A stretch of DNA of 64,000 bases. Origin: Takakia lepidozioides. Lineage: Eukaryota; Streptophyta; Takakiopsida; Takakiales; Takakiaceae. Each line of letters opens with the position of its first letter. Within the stretch, counting starts at the first letter, position 1. The notes beneath the pieces were generated by a model. The model was not told where the DNA came from. It did no database searches and was given only the letters and a program-made list of their open reading frames with translations. A program made the position numbers and the translations under genes. Below are positions 21,955 through 32,720 of this stretch, in pieces. The stretch is from positions 89,942,756 through 90,006,755 of the forward strand of contig CM060731.1 in the NCBI GenBank assembly GCA_030704615.1, written 5' to 3'.

Positions 21955-23680
21955 TTAAGCCCTATAAGTTGAATCATGTGCATTTATCCTATTTAGGCAT
22001 TTTTGCAATAAAACAAATGCAGAAAAATAAATAAAATTAGGAAAATCCAGAAAATACCTCCCACGTAGGGATTCCAAAGGTATCCTTGGCACCTTTAAGG
22101 GAACCAGGTTATAACCCGGGAACTCCCGGGAACCATTCCCTGCCGCGGGAAACAACCGCGGCCTTACCGGATGAATTGCTTGATACAGCTTGTGCCTACA
22201 ATGAGGTGCCACAACCAATAGCTGTCCAATGGTAATCTCAGCTTTGGTCTGGCATATTATTTCAGCCAGAGTCCCTTTATTACTCTGCACTTGTGCAGCT
22301 TCTTTCTTCACTTCATCTTCACCCTCTCCATCTTCTCTATCAGAATCAGAAGAATCTGCCATAGGGATATCAGTATTCTTCTGCATTTCCCTTATGGTGT
22401 CAACCACTTCCCTGTGTAGTTCCTTCTCACCTCTCCAAGCCTCATCATCTTCAGGCACATCACTGCCATCCTCATTATCATCTTCTTCCTCATCCACTGG
22501 AGGTATTAGTTTAGCTTTGCTTCTGGTCACTATCATTGTACTCACTTCTGGTACAAAACATGGCCTAACCATGTGAGCTGCCACCACTGGGCCCTCATTC
22601 ACAGGAGCTCTCATCTCATTCTGGTGTCTGATCCAAAATGGACAAGCTTCCTTGCGATGTCCTGCCTGGTTACAATAGTAACACAGTTCTTCCCCATTAG
22701 GTCCTCGCCCTTGGTCTGCTCTAAGATTGTTTCTATAATCCTGATTCCCTGGCTGGTGATTCCCCCTTGGATTACCCTGATAGTTGCCTCTGGGATTGCC
22801 TTGGTAATTCCCTCTTGGATTACCTCTCCCTTCCATACCATTGTTATAACCACCAAGCCTTCCATAGTGGTCCTGATCATTGTTTCTTCTTGGCAGGGGC
22901 TGCACTTGATGCACCCTTACTTGCCTAGGTTATCTTGCAGCTGTCTTTCTGCTGTAATAACAATTCTCAGTAGAATAGTTATCCATTTTATAGATAGTAC
23001 AGTGTTTCTCCTTCATGTGGCATTCAGCTGTGGTGTGGCCTTCATTCTGGCATTTTGCACACCAAACACCCTTCCTCCAATGTGTTGCAGCCTCTGTGGC
23101 ATACTTCTTCAAGATCTCCTCCAGTCTTTTCTCATAGTTTTCCCTCTTCAACTTTTCCTTCTTCTTACTCTTCCTCTTGAGCTCTTGCTCTTCTTCTTCA
23201 TCTGACTCATCTTCAGAGTCCTCATCATCCAATTTCTCTCTCCTGAGCATTCCTAACTGCTCAATTCTGTTGGCTGTTTCAAATGCCTCCTCCACTGTAT
23301 TATGGGGTAGCATATCCACTTTATTTTGTAATTCAAGTCTTAATCCACTCACAAACCAGGTCTTCTGTAATCCTGGTGCTGGCACAGCAGCCAACTTTTT
23401 CATCATCAACTCCATCTTCTCCATGTACTCTTCAACAGTTTCATGTTTTTTTTTGCTTTAACTGTTGTAAACTCCCATACACTTCATCCTCAGTTTTGCT
23501 TGTCCTGAACCTATTTCGGAACGTTGTACTAAGGCCATTCCAGGTCTGTGTTGGTCTAAGTCTACCATCGTAAGTCTGCGCAAAAATTAAGGGTACCCCA
23601 CAGAACCCATAAAAGTGTCTAAGTCCCAGACAGCCCTCTAACAAGACTTCCTCAAAAACCCATTGCCTTTCAAATTGCAT
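21955..23680 (-). pseudogene. Ty3-like gag with two zinc knuckles, frame broken
   Basis: Read from 23680 downward: a gag core (TWNGLSTTFRNRFRTSKTED, then LAAVPAPGLQKTWFVSGLRL) that shifts frame at an A9 run (about 23446-23454). Next come a Lys/Glu-rich charged region and a first CCHC knuckle (CAKCQNEGHTTAEC). After a stop at 22930 a new frame continues with three NPRGNYQG-type repeats and a second knuckle (CYYCNQAGHRKEAC). An acidic linker follows, then TIGQLLVVAPHCRHKLYQAI, which normally lies just before the retropepsin. This family differs from the two MGSGK-type copies. No protease or reverse transcriptase follows, so it is a gag-only relic. Confidence 0.75.
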
Positions 23681-23749
23681 GTTGTGCGCATTTCAAGTCC
23701 AAACGTTAAATATTTCTTGCCTATGCTGTGTATTCCCTGTTTGCAGATC

Positions 23750-24580
23750 GACAGAGAACATGTTACTACGAGCTTGGTCCACACACTATTCCGCATTCAG
23801 AGAATTGGTTTGATGAAGCTTGATGAGTTTCGCACAGTGCTACATCCTGATGTCATCAAGAAATGCGAAACAGGAAGAGCTGCAAGGACCTGGTACTCGT
23901 TGACCCGAGATGCATTTTTGGAGTACATGTATGCGGTATGGCCCAACCCACTTCTTCCTATCTTATTCAATACAAATTTGCAATTGTATGTCTGGTAATC
24001 CAATCATTGTTACTTGCAGCAAGAACTGGCAGAGGCCACCGAGAGGGAGAAATCTGAGTACTGCCGCATTACAGCAGAAGAGCTGAGGACTGCTAAAAGT
24101 GTTGGAGCAGCCATAAAGAAGGAGTACGAGATAAGGAGGACAAAGCTGATGTCGGCCTTCCTGAAGCAATTGAGAATAGTGGATCCCAGACTTGGGGAGG
24201 AGTTCCTTCTCCAAATCAAATCCCACTACGACAAGATGGCTTGAGATTTGGAACTCGGATCAGACGGTGAAGGATCTGAATCAGTTCCCAAAAAGCACAA
24301 TCCAGCCTGGCACCAAGGTCGAGGGAATAAGTGACATTGTTTTTTATCAGTGGCTTCACAAGGCCACATTTTGGAGTCAGGTATTTGTGGATTCAAGTAC
24401 CTGTTGTATATGAAATATCCTATAGCTTTGTCATGCGCAATTCTGATACATGTTCACATTGCAGCTGGAGAAACGCGCCATTCTTGTCCTGGAGCAGAAT
24501 TTGAAGGACTTGAATATTTCGATGGTCTCAAAACCACAGATGACCTTGGAGGCGTACATTAGAAAGTGGAAAGGTCTCAC
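23750..24580 (+). pseudogene. Inverted diverged paralogue of the central part of the ParB/methyltransferase gene
   Basis: Three segments in plus orientation match, in order, three segments of the minus-strand gene at 28.7-27.9 kb. First, RTWYSLTRDAFLEYMYA matches RTWYRLSMDAMVDYIFR. Second, the block ending DPRLGEEFLLQIKSHYDKMA matches DPALGADFLVEVGKHYSRAL. Third, LEIWNSDQTVKDLNQFPKS (about 24251) matches LQIWNGSQSTRDMWSFPKP. The spacing suggests introns at matching places. A stop after the second block and frame changes show that it is inactive. Its function is unknown; the blocks are helical and charged. Confidence 0.55.
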
Positions 24581-25299
24581 GTGGCGGGGGGGGGGCTGCT
24601 ATTTCATGAGCGGCATGAGCATGAGCGGAAAAAAAAAAAAAAACATGAGCGGGCCATTGTGTGTCCACGGAAATAGGGTTAGGAGGCACGGAAATAGGGT
24701 CATGTGGACTCGTCATATCAATGAAATGCAACATTTTATTGCAAATTTTGTGGCAAGCCACGTCTATACAAGTGTGTCCTAACTGACATAGCAGGAATGG
24801 GAACTACTCTCCTACACCTTCCGAGGAACTTGGCCCTCCTTCTTCCTCATCCCCCTCATCCCCCCCATCCTCCGAGCTCTATGATGCATCGGTTGCACTA
24901 TGCCTCTCAAAAATTCCGTCCTCTCCTTGGAGGACTGTCCACCTCACCTCCTGGGAATCTTCTGCCTCTTCTCCCCCACTTTCCTCAGCAGAATCCAAGA
25001 CATATCTACGAGCCCGACGGGCTCTAATAGCTGCTGCCTCCTCCCTCATCTTCATTTTCTTGAGGCTTGCCTCGTCTAAAATCTGTTGTACACGACTAGG
25101 TTCGGAACACCTCCTAATGGACACCGAAGCAAGCCGGGCAGCATAAGTAGGAAGGATGTAGTCCTTTTCTGGACTAGGCATGAAATCCCCCCTGGCAAAA
25201 AAAAGCACGTTCCTCCTGTCCATGAACTCCGATGTAGACGTCCCTCCTGCAGTACTTGGCATCCTACAGTAAGAACAAATCCACTTCAAGAATGTCAAT

Positions 25300-26310
25300 A
25301 CCAGCAGAAGCAGAAAGGGTTTTCAATTAAATAAGAGAGCGAAGGGAGGTGCCTAACGAAATCTGGAGGCAACTTACAATGCGACCACTCACTCGTAAAC
25401 CGGGGGCTCGGCCTCGATCCCAACTTGTTCCTCCCCTGCTCCTTCTCGGATTTTTCCTCATCCTCCGAGGATGCCTCTTCCTCTTTGGGCAGACGTTCAG
25501 CCGTTGCAAGTTCCGAGTTGTGGAGGGCAGTATCTGGCTCGAAGGCGAACACATGCCTGTCGGACAACGTCCCTGCCCACATTGAAGCATCTGAGGAACA
25601 AAGCGGGCGGTTAATAGCTTGCGGCATGCAATTGCAATCAGGCCAGGGGACAAACTGAGCACGTGAAGGCTTACCCGTGCCACATGTGAGGTCAAGAATC
25701 CGCCCTTGGACATCCGAGCACGTCTCCATGAGGGTTTGGATGAAAGCAGGGCTCCGGGTCCGGCTGTACCGCCACGGTTTGCCTGTCTTTGTGTCCTTCG
25801 GCATACTGGAGTGGGGCACATAGTTGTAGAGGACATCGTAGGTAACAGGGTCCACAGCGGCATCAACAAGACGACCGTCGTTCGGAATTTGAACGTAGAC
25901 CCTCTCTTCACAAAGCAATATGCCTCAAACACCAATGTCTGCACATCCAACAAAAGAGGGATCAACTCCGGGATCTAGTTTAGATACACCACAATATGAG
26001 GTGAATGCAATAGATTGATAACTTATACTTTGGCCCTCTGTTCGCAACCCCTGTGTATTGATGCAGAACCATTTGAGGAGGACCGGGGTGACACTTTTGG
26101 TGTCCATCTTGCCACCGCATTTCTCTGTGGTCTTCCCTCTTGTGGCAAGGACAACCACACATCCACCGTCATCCAGGAGCATCCCCGCCAGCCCAAACCC
26201 GGCTTTCCAGTAGTCCTCAGTAAACCTGTTCCAGGTGGGCACACCATCCAGGCCCTCCAGCAGCTCCCCATCTGGAATGTCGAGGAGAATCATATCGCAA
26301 GCTCTCCACC
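25300..26310 (-). pseudogene. AdoMet methyltransferase core of the above gene
   Basis: This part holds the recognisable enzyme. After the poly-G/C frame break, WRACDMILLDIPDGELLE aligns with motif IV of N4/N6 methylases, where the catalytic [DNS]PP[YFW] box is expected; here it reads DIPD. FTEDYWKAGFGLAGMLLDDGG matches the helix and strand after motif IV. Then come an intron of about 70 bases (near 26035-25965) and a linker (VAAVDPVTYDVLYNYVPHSS-like). DVQGRILDLTCGTG (AdoMet-binding motif I) follows, with a GTAAGC donor directly after TCGTG. The next exon continues ASMWAGTLSDRHVFAFEPD, where the acidic end of motif II is FEPD. A frameshift lies near 25910. Whether it was an adenine or cytosine-N4 methylase cannot be told. 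Confidence 0.55.
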
Positions 26311-27174
26311 TCAACCCCCCCCCCCCCCCGAGTGCTCTTGCAATCCGTGCTCACAGCCGTGAAGAATTCCATCATGGCTTCAAAACCAGGGGTGTCTTTA
26401 GGCTCTGTACCGGCAGCCCTCTTCTTGGCTTTCCCCTTCTGCTCCGCCAGAGACTTGCTGTGTGCCACCTTCTTCGCCCTGGCAGCGAGAGCGTCAAGGA
26501 AGCTCTCATTGACGCATTGGATGATGGTTGGAGGTTCTAGCTTTGGCCTGTGCGTAAACGTCACCGCCGAATACCGCCGTGTAGGCTCGCCCTCAAACTT
26601 CTTGGCAGAGCCAGTCCCACTCCGAACTGACTTGGGAACCCGGACGACCGGTGACTTGGTAGCAGCAGCAGCAGTCGCAGGACCTTGAACAAAGTCGTCG
26701 TCCGAGTCACTCCCTTGGGTCCCCTCCTGCGCCTCCTCCGATGCCCGATGGTTTTCTATTTTTTGGGTGTTACTGTACTCACCTGTTTCCTTGTCCTTTT
26801 CCTTTGGCCTTTATTCTTCTCATTCAATTTCTCCTGAATTCCTGCCTGAGCAAGCTCTGCCGCTTTCTTGGAGTTCGCAAGCGCTTTTGCCTCTTTTGGA
26901 CCCAGCGGAGGCAGCGGAGCCCGGTTTCGTCGGGCCTCAGCATCCAGCTTCAATTGAAACTCGGATGGGTCGAGCGAGCCGGGCGGAAGGTCCACATACC
27001 AAGGGCAATCACGCAAATGTTCCAGATGCCACTCCTTCACAATAATGTCAGTGTACATGGAGTCAGCCCCAGGGTTCCTCCATGCCAGGAAGAATGGTGG
27101 CTCGAAAGACAGATGACCTTTCTCCAAAAGGGAGAACTTGCAGTACTGCATTCATGAAAAACAGAATGAGGTCC

Positions 27175-27780
27175 CTGAACTGGAAATTTGGCACCATTTT
27201 CCCAGGTTGGGGCGGAACTGACTGGGCCTAAGAACTGGAAAAATGGCGCTGAATTTCGGTTTTCGGTGCTAGCCATGCTAGGGACAGCCATTTTGGGAGC
27301 CCTGAACTGGAAATTCGGCGCCATTTTTTAAGGTCCGGCCCGAAAATGGCTAAGTCCCAAAACTGACTAGGCCTAGAACTGGAAAAATGGCGCCTAATTT
27401 TGGTTTTCGGTGCCAGCCACCCTAGGGACTTAGCCATTTTGGGAGCCCAGAACTGGAAATTCGGCGCCATTTTCCCAGGTCCGGCCGAAAATGGCTAAGT
27501 CCCTGAACTGACTGGCCCTGGAATTGGAAAAATGGCGCCGAATTTCGGTTTTCGGTGCCAGCCACCCTAGGGACTTAGCCATTTTGGGAGCCCTGAACTG
27601 GAAATTCGGCGCCATTTTCTAAGGTCCGGGCCAAAAATGGCTAAGTCCTTGAACTGACTGGCCCTGGAATTGGAAAAATGGCGCCGAATTTCGGTTTTTG
27701 GTGCCAGCCACCCTAGGGACTTAGCCATTTGGGAGCCCTGAACTGGAAATTCAGCGCCATTTTGTCCGGCCCGAAAAAAG
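27175..27780. repeat. Tandem array, about 145-bp unit, four to five copies, hairpin-forming
   Basis: The landmark GAACTGGAAATT occurs at about 27178, 27303, 27449, 27594 and 27739, giving steps of about 125, 146, 145 and 145 bases. Each unit contains GGAAATTCGGCGCCATTTT and, about 75 bases later, its near inverse AAAATGGCGCCGAATTTC, so each unit can fold on itself. The array lies between coding blocks of the methyltransferase-like gene, presumably in an intron. Confidence 0.85.
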
Positions 27781-30700
27781 TCCCAGAAACTGGGCCTTGA
27801 AGGGAAATCTCCATCTTGAACTGATGTGCTTGTGTGTCCAGCTGCTCTTGCGCATTCGTCGTCACCTGTGGAGATTCTCCATCAGATCGCTTTCCTGAAA
27901 AAATACAATGAATCCACCCCCTACAAGAGTAGAAGCGCCAAACGAAGCGTGGGGAAGTACCTGAAACCACCATGTCATGCGGTTCATCCACATGTCGAAT
28001 GTGGGGTCAGACAGTTTGTCCGGTTTGGGGAAGCTCCACATGTCCCTTGTACTTTGGGAACCATTCCAGATTTGGAGCCACCGGGTCTGTCCAACCACCC
28101 AGCATATTCGTAAGCGCCAAACACCACAAAAACGAGTTGTTGCCACCACAATTTGGTTAAGAATATCACCTTTTCTGTTGCATCCACACAGGATGTGGCT
28201 AGACGATGGAGCTTCTCCAATGTCATCGTGGGCTTCAGAGCGCGGGAGTAGTGCTTCCCCACCTCCACCAGAAAGTCGGCACCAAGGGCGGGATCAGCTA
28301 TGGCCACGTACTTTACCATCCGCGACTTGTACTTTATGCGGGCCCTGGCCTCCGCAGCTTTGAGATACGATTCGAGTGCCGGGAGGGTTAGATTCTTCTC
28401 CTCTGACTCCATGTAGAACCTCCGCGCATGTGCCAAATCCTGCTGAATTTTCGTCTGTCAAGAATGCGCACATAAGATTAGAGATCCTGCTCAACATTTT
28501 TTCTTCTATTGGGGGAGGAGAGACAGATTAGCTCAACAAAACAGTGAGGAGCTTTACCCGAAATATGTAGTCCACCATGGCGTCCATGCTCAGCCTATAC
28601 CAGGTTCTGTCTGCCTTTGCCTTCGACTTGCGCAGGAGGTCGGCACTGAGCGAATTGGCAAACTCTTGCACCCCCTGCTTCCCGACATCCTTCACTCGGA
28701 AGAGCATATGGGACAAGTTGGTGGCAATGAAGGCATTTCTCAGTCACCCTGCAATGCCACATTTCCATCAAACAATACTGAAATGGGAATTTTCAACAAA
28801 TATGAGGATTCGCAATGAAATGACTTACAATCGGATGGGTCCAAAAGCAAGAGGCGTTGTAACTTACGAGTTGATGTCCGCCATTGCAGCTTTGAGAAGA
28901 CTGCGATCTTTGGGCCCCGCAACCTTCAGCACAACACACTCCACGGCGAAATGCCAATCGAGGTCGTTGGGGTGGGCTTCGGCTATGTGCTCCATCCATG
29001 CAGGAGGCGATGATTGTCCCACACGTAAAACATCTTTCCGGACAAGTGCTGGAAAAGAGGATCAGTAGCAATCGATCTCTCGAACTCCTCATTTCGCCTT
29101 TGCCAATGGGGACCCCATTTGTCCACCTCATCGGAAGTGTGGGCACGGGAAGCTCCGTGGTCGTTCTCAATGGAAACGTAAAACGCGGCAGACCCCATTC
29201 GATATCCATCCCGGAAAGAGAATTTCAGCTTGTCGATATCGCCTGGGAGGGCAGGTCTCACCACCTGCAATGACACCAAGCGGCAAAGGGGAATTCAAAG
29301 CTTGGCCGGGTACACCATGCCCCCCAGCACCCTGCCAATGTTGCTGTGGGTTGCCTCCAACATCTTGGCAGCGGCCAACTTCATATCCGCCTCCGACATG
29401 ACGTCTGCTGCAGAGGGGTTCTCGGCAGCCCACCAGGACCGCCAAATCCAGCCTGTATGCTGCGGGTTTGGGGCCTGGGGATGTCCGGGAGGATGTCATC
29501 CTGGTCAGAAAGCTCGGTGTTGTCCTCCTCAACATGGTCAACCACCGGCGAAACCACCTCGAGCACTCTCCCCGTCTCTACTGCCCTCTCCCGGCTTCAC
29601 CTCGAACTTGCACAATCCGTGCTCTTTGTGGTGTTCTTTCCTCTCCTCCACTCTCCACCGTATGGGTAATTGCGGGGCTGCTCTTGCCCGCGATGGTGTA
29701 ACCGGTGTGTTACTGCCTCTTTGTGGTGTCTTGGAGGGATCCACCGTCTCTGTGCGTCCCTCGCTTACATGGGCATCTGTCATTTCGGCACCCTGGCCTC
29801 TTCAATGGCTTTTCTCTTTCCTCCTGGCTAGCCTTCTGTCTTGCCTGTTCTTTTGCCCTCTCTTTTGCCCTCTCACGGGCTTTCTGTTTCTTACTAGGGC
29901 TAGCAGCAGGGGAGCCCTCCAGGACGACCACCTTTGATTGAGGAGAACTGACACCCTCGCGCGCACTGCTCACTCCCCCCTCCGTAGCCCGTGACGGCTC
30001 TCTCGCCGGGGATTGCATGTGCTTGGCTTTTCTTCTTCTTTGCGTGGGCGGGCCCTACTGCATGTGCAACAACCTCCATTGCCGGATCTGCTGTCCTCAC
30101 GCCCTTCACCTGCCATGCTGCCTGCACCAACCTCCCCAATGCCTATTCTGTCGTACTCTCGCTGCAGGTCCTCCCGTCCACCAACAAAAGGTTTTAGTTT
30201 GCCCTCCCGCCCCAAGTTGGGCGATCCAAACATGCGATGAGTTGGAGCTGTCGATGATACCACCAGTGTGTCGGGCTCGTCGTCACTCTGTCATTCCCGA
30301 AAATCGTGAGAACCAACATCGGAATGAAAACCACCATCGCAACGAGCAGCGCAACCACCATCGCAACAATCGTGGAACAACAATGAAAACAAATCCAACC
30401 AATGCCTAAGAATGACATGCACAAGCAGCCTTCTCAAGAGCTGCCGGCTTTGCACACGCATTGCAAACTATCTAAGGTTCACTCAACCGGTAACATGAAA
30501 CACGATGAACAAATGAACACGAATTCCATAAGACGGAAAACAGGGTGAAATGTTTTGAAGGCACTTCATCTGCTCAGACAATCTTCTCAGCTCAGCATGG
30601 ATTTCCTTAATTTTTAACCACTCTGACCTTGATCATTCTTCTCAACAGCTCCTGCTTTTGCGATGCAACCATACGCTTCCAGCGATGCCAGGCTGAAGAT

Positions 30701-31159
30701 GCGAAAACAAACCAAAAAACGAAGTAAACAACAAAGCGAAAGCGGAAGTGGCTTGCCTGGGAGTACTCGGCTTCAGTTGGCGCGGGTTGTGAGCAAGACA
30801 CTGGAATCTCCTGCTGGAGCTTAAGTTTGGCCATGCGAGAGGTTGGCCGTCGCCCGTAGTACAAAGCCTTCAACTTCCGCCGCGGTCTGGATGTGGGGTC
30901 TCTCTCAGGAGAGCCACGCCCTTCACGCGGCATAAGTCCCAAAAAAAGAAAACAGATCTCAGTATTTTTACGTACATGCCTCGAATAGAACTTCATCCAA
31001 GTTTAGCATCAGGTTTCCAAGACGTATCGAGGAAGCAAGCGCGGAATCCCTGTGTCGCCAGCCCGAATCAAAACCGACGGCGGAGGACATTTAATGCCCA
31101 ACTACGCAATTAAATGTCGAATGAAGTATGACGCAACAAAGCCCTCCATGTCGGATGAA

Positions 31160-31680
31160 ATATGACGCAACGAGGCCCAGAATTTCCATCGTAGAGGTAA
31201 TTCGGAGCGCGGCCGGATGGAAATCCGGCGCCGGATTTCCATCCTGCAGGTAATTCGGAGCGCGGCGGCTGGAAATTCGGCGCCGGCAGGTAATTCGGAG
31301 CGCGGCGGATGGAAATTCGGCGCCGAATTTCCATCATGCAGGTAAGTCGGAGCGCGGCAGGTGGAAATCCGGCGCCGAGGTAAGTCGGAGCGCCGAATTT
31401 CCGTCATGCAGGTAATTCGGAGAGCGGATGGATGGAAATCCGCCGCCGAATTTCCGTCATGCAGGTAAGTCGGAGCGCGGCCGGATGGAAATCCGCCGCC
31501 GAATTTCCATCATGCAGGTAATTCGGAGCGCGGCCGGATGGAAATCCGGCGCCGGATTTCCATCAAGCAGGTAACTCGGAGCGTGGCCGGATGGAAATTC
31601 GGCGCCGAATTTCCATCCGCCAGGTAAGTCGATGCGTCGAATTACCATCCTGCAGGTAATTTTGAGCGTGGCCGCTTGGT
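31160..31680. repeat. Short tandem array with palindromic GGCGCC-cored units
   Basis: About ten to eleven units of 37-54 bases, each starting GGTAATTCGGAGCG or GGTAAGTCGGAGCG and most containing a palindrome such as GGAAATCCGGCGCCGGAT or AAATTCGGCGCCGAATTT. The open frames across it on the minus strand are by-products of the repeat. It begins 230 bases upstream of the methyltransferase-like gene start. Confidence 0.85.
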
Positions 31681-31799
31681 TTTTTGGTCTAAAAAGGCAC
31701 TAAACTTTAGTTTTGTGGCTGAAGTCCACTTTTAGACACGTTTTTCAGGGAATTCTCGACTGCTAGAGAGAAATTCCTTGCTTCTTTTCCATCCCGCTT

Positions 31800-32720
31800 A
31801 GTTCCTACATGGAAATTCGTTGCCGAAATTCCATGTGGCCGCGATTGCGATTACATGCCGAATGGAAATTCGGCGCCGGTTTTCCATCCCCTCCGCCCGA
31901 GTCGACTTTATCCCGGCGCCCCCTGTTGGATATTCGGTGCCGAATTTCCGTCCGGGGGTTGTAATGTGACGGCCAGGTGCAGGCCTCTCCCCCCGAGCTG
32001 ACTGCATCCGAATGGCCCCGGATGGAAATTCGGGGCCGTTTTTCCATCCGGGGAGGTTTTTATGTCGGCCAGTTTTCGGCCTGACCCCCCGACACGACTT
32101 CCATTGGGGGGGAATTCGGCGCCGAATTTCCATCCGGGGGATGTTCTCTGTCGGACAGGTGTCGGCCTCTCCGCCAGAGGCGACATCATCCGAGCGGCCC
32201 CTGTTGGATATTCGGTGCCGAATTCCCGTCCGGGGGTTGTAATGTGACGGCCTCTCCCCCCGAGCCGACTGCATCCGAACGGCCCTGGATGGAAATTCGG
32301 CGCCGTTTTTCCATTCGGGGAGGTTTTTATGTCGGCCAGTTTTCGGCCTGACCCCCCGACACGACTTCCTTTGGGGGGGCCCGGATGGAAATTCGGTGCT
32401 GAATTTTCATCCGGGGGATGTTCTCTGTCGGACAGGTGCCGGCCTCTCCGCCAGAGGCGACATCATCCGGGCGGCCCCTGTTGGATATTCGGTGCCGAAT
32501 TCCCGTCCGAGGGTTGTAATGTGACGGCCAGGTGCCAGCCTCTCCCCCTGAGCCGACTGCATCTGAACGGCCCCGGATGGAAATTCGGCGCCGTTTTTCC
32601 ATCCGGTCCGGTTTTTATTTTGGCCATTTTTCGGCCTAACCCCCCGACACGACTTCCTTTGGGGGGGCCCGGATGGAAATTCGGCGTCGAATTTCCATCC
32701 GGGGGATGTTCTCTGTCGAC
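31800..32720. repeat. Higher-order tandem repeat, about 280 bp made of three ~93-bp palindromic subunits
   Basis: Three subunit types alternate. Type A contains AAATTCGGCGCCGTTTTTCC followed by ATGTCGGCCAGTTTTCGGCC. Type B contains AAATTCGGCGCCGAATTT followed by GGGGGATGTTCTCTGTCGGA. Type C contains GATATTCGGTGCCGAATTCC followed by GGGGGTTGTAATGTGACGG. The type-C landmark recurs at about 31954, 32234 and 32512, giving a period near 280. Each subunit carries its own palindrome centred on GGCGCC or GGTGCC. The array ends at about 32718 exactly where PPR coding sequence begins. Confidence 0.85.

Larger units (their letters stand above)
24879..30933 (-). pseudogene. ParB-like / DNA N4-N6 methyltransferase-like multi-exon gene, degraded
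   Basis: Segments on one strand follow in a consistent order. The start is MPREGRGSPERDPTSRPRRK (ATG 30933). A disordered Lys/Arg/Ala region spans about 30.26-29.7 kb. A block at 29.27-28.88 kb has LSGKMFYVWDNHRLLHGW, resembling the DGxHR box of ParB-like domains. Helical blocks follow (28.7-27.9 kb), then LAWRNPGADSMYTDIIVKEW (about 27.09 kb) and PTIIQCVNESFLDALAARAK (about 26.5 kb). The methyltransferase has motif IV-like CDMILLDIPDGELLE (about 26.29 kb), FGLAGMLLDDGGCVVVLATRG, then motif I GRILDLTCGTG (about 25.69 kb) and, after an intron, RHVFAFEPDTALHN. The permuted order IV before I is that of beta-class DNA methylases; the DPPY box is degenerate (DIPD). The tail is basic then acidic and stops at 24879. 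Several frame breaks (including at a C-run near 26320) make it a pseudogene or a badly assembled gene. Confidence 0.55.

Noticed and set aside
22229-23573. Plus-strand Ser/Leu/Ile-rich frames
   Set aside because: They are antisense shadows of the gag frames with zinc knuckles on the minus strand.
26332-27157. Plus-strand hydrophobic frames that could be membrane proteins
   Set aside because: They are antisense to the conserved blocks of the methyltransferase-like gene.
31102-32602. Arginine-rich open frames across the palindromic arrays
   Set aside because: They repeat with the DNA unit, exist on both strands, and have no family signature; they are by-products of repeats lacking stop codons.
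31160-32720. CRISPR-like array
   Set aside because: The repeats are direct, contiguous and diverged, with no uniform spacers, and this is eukaryotic nuclear DNA.
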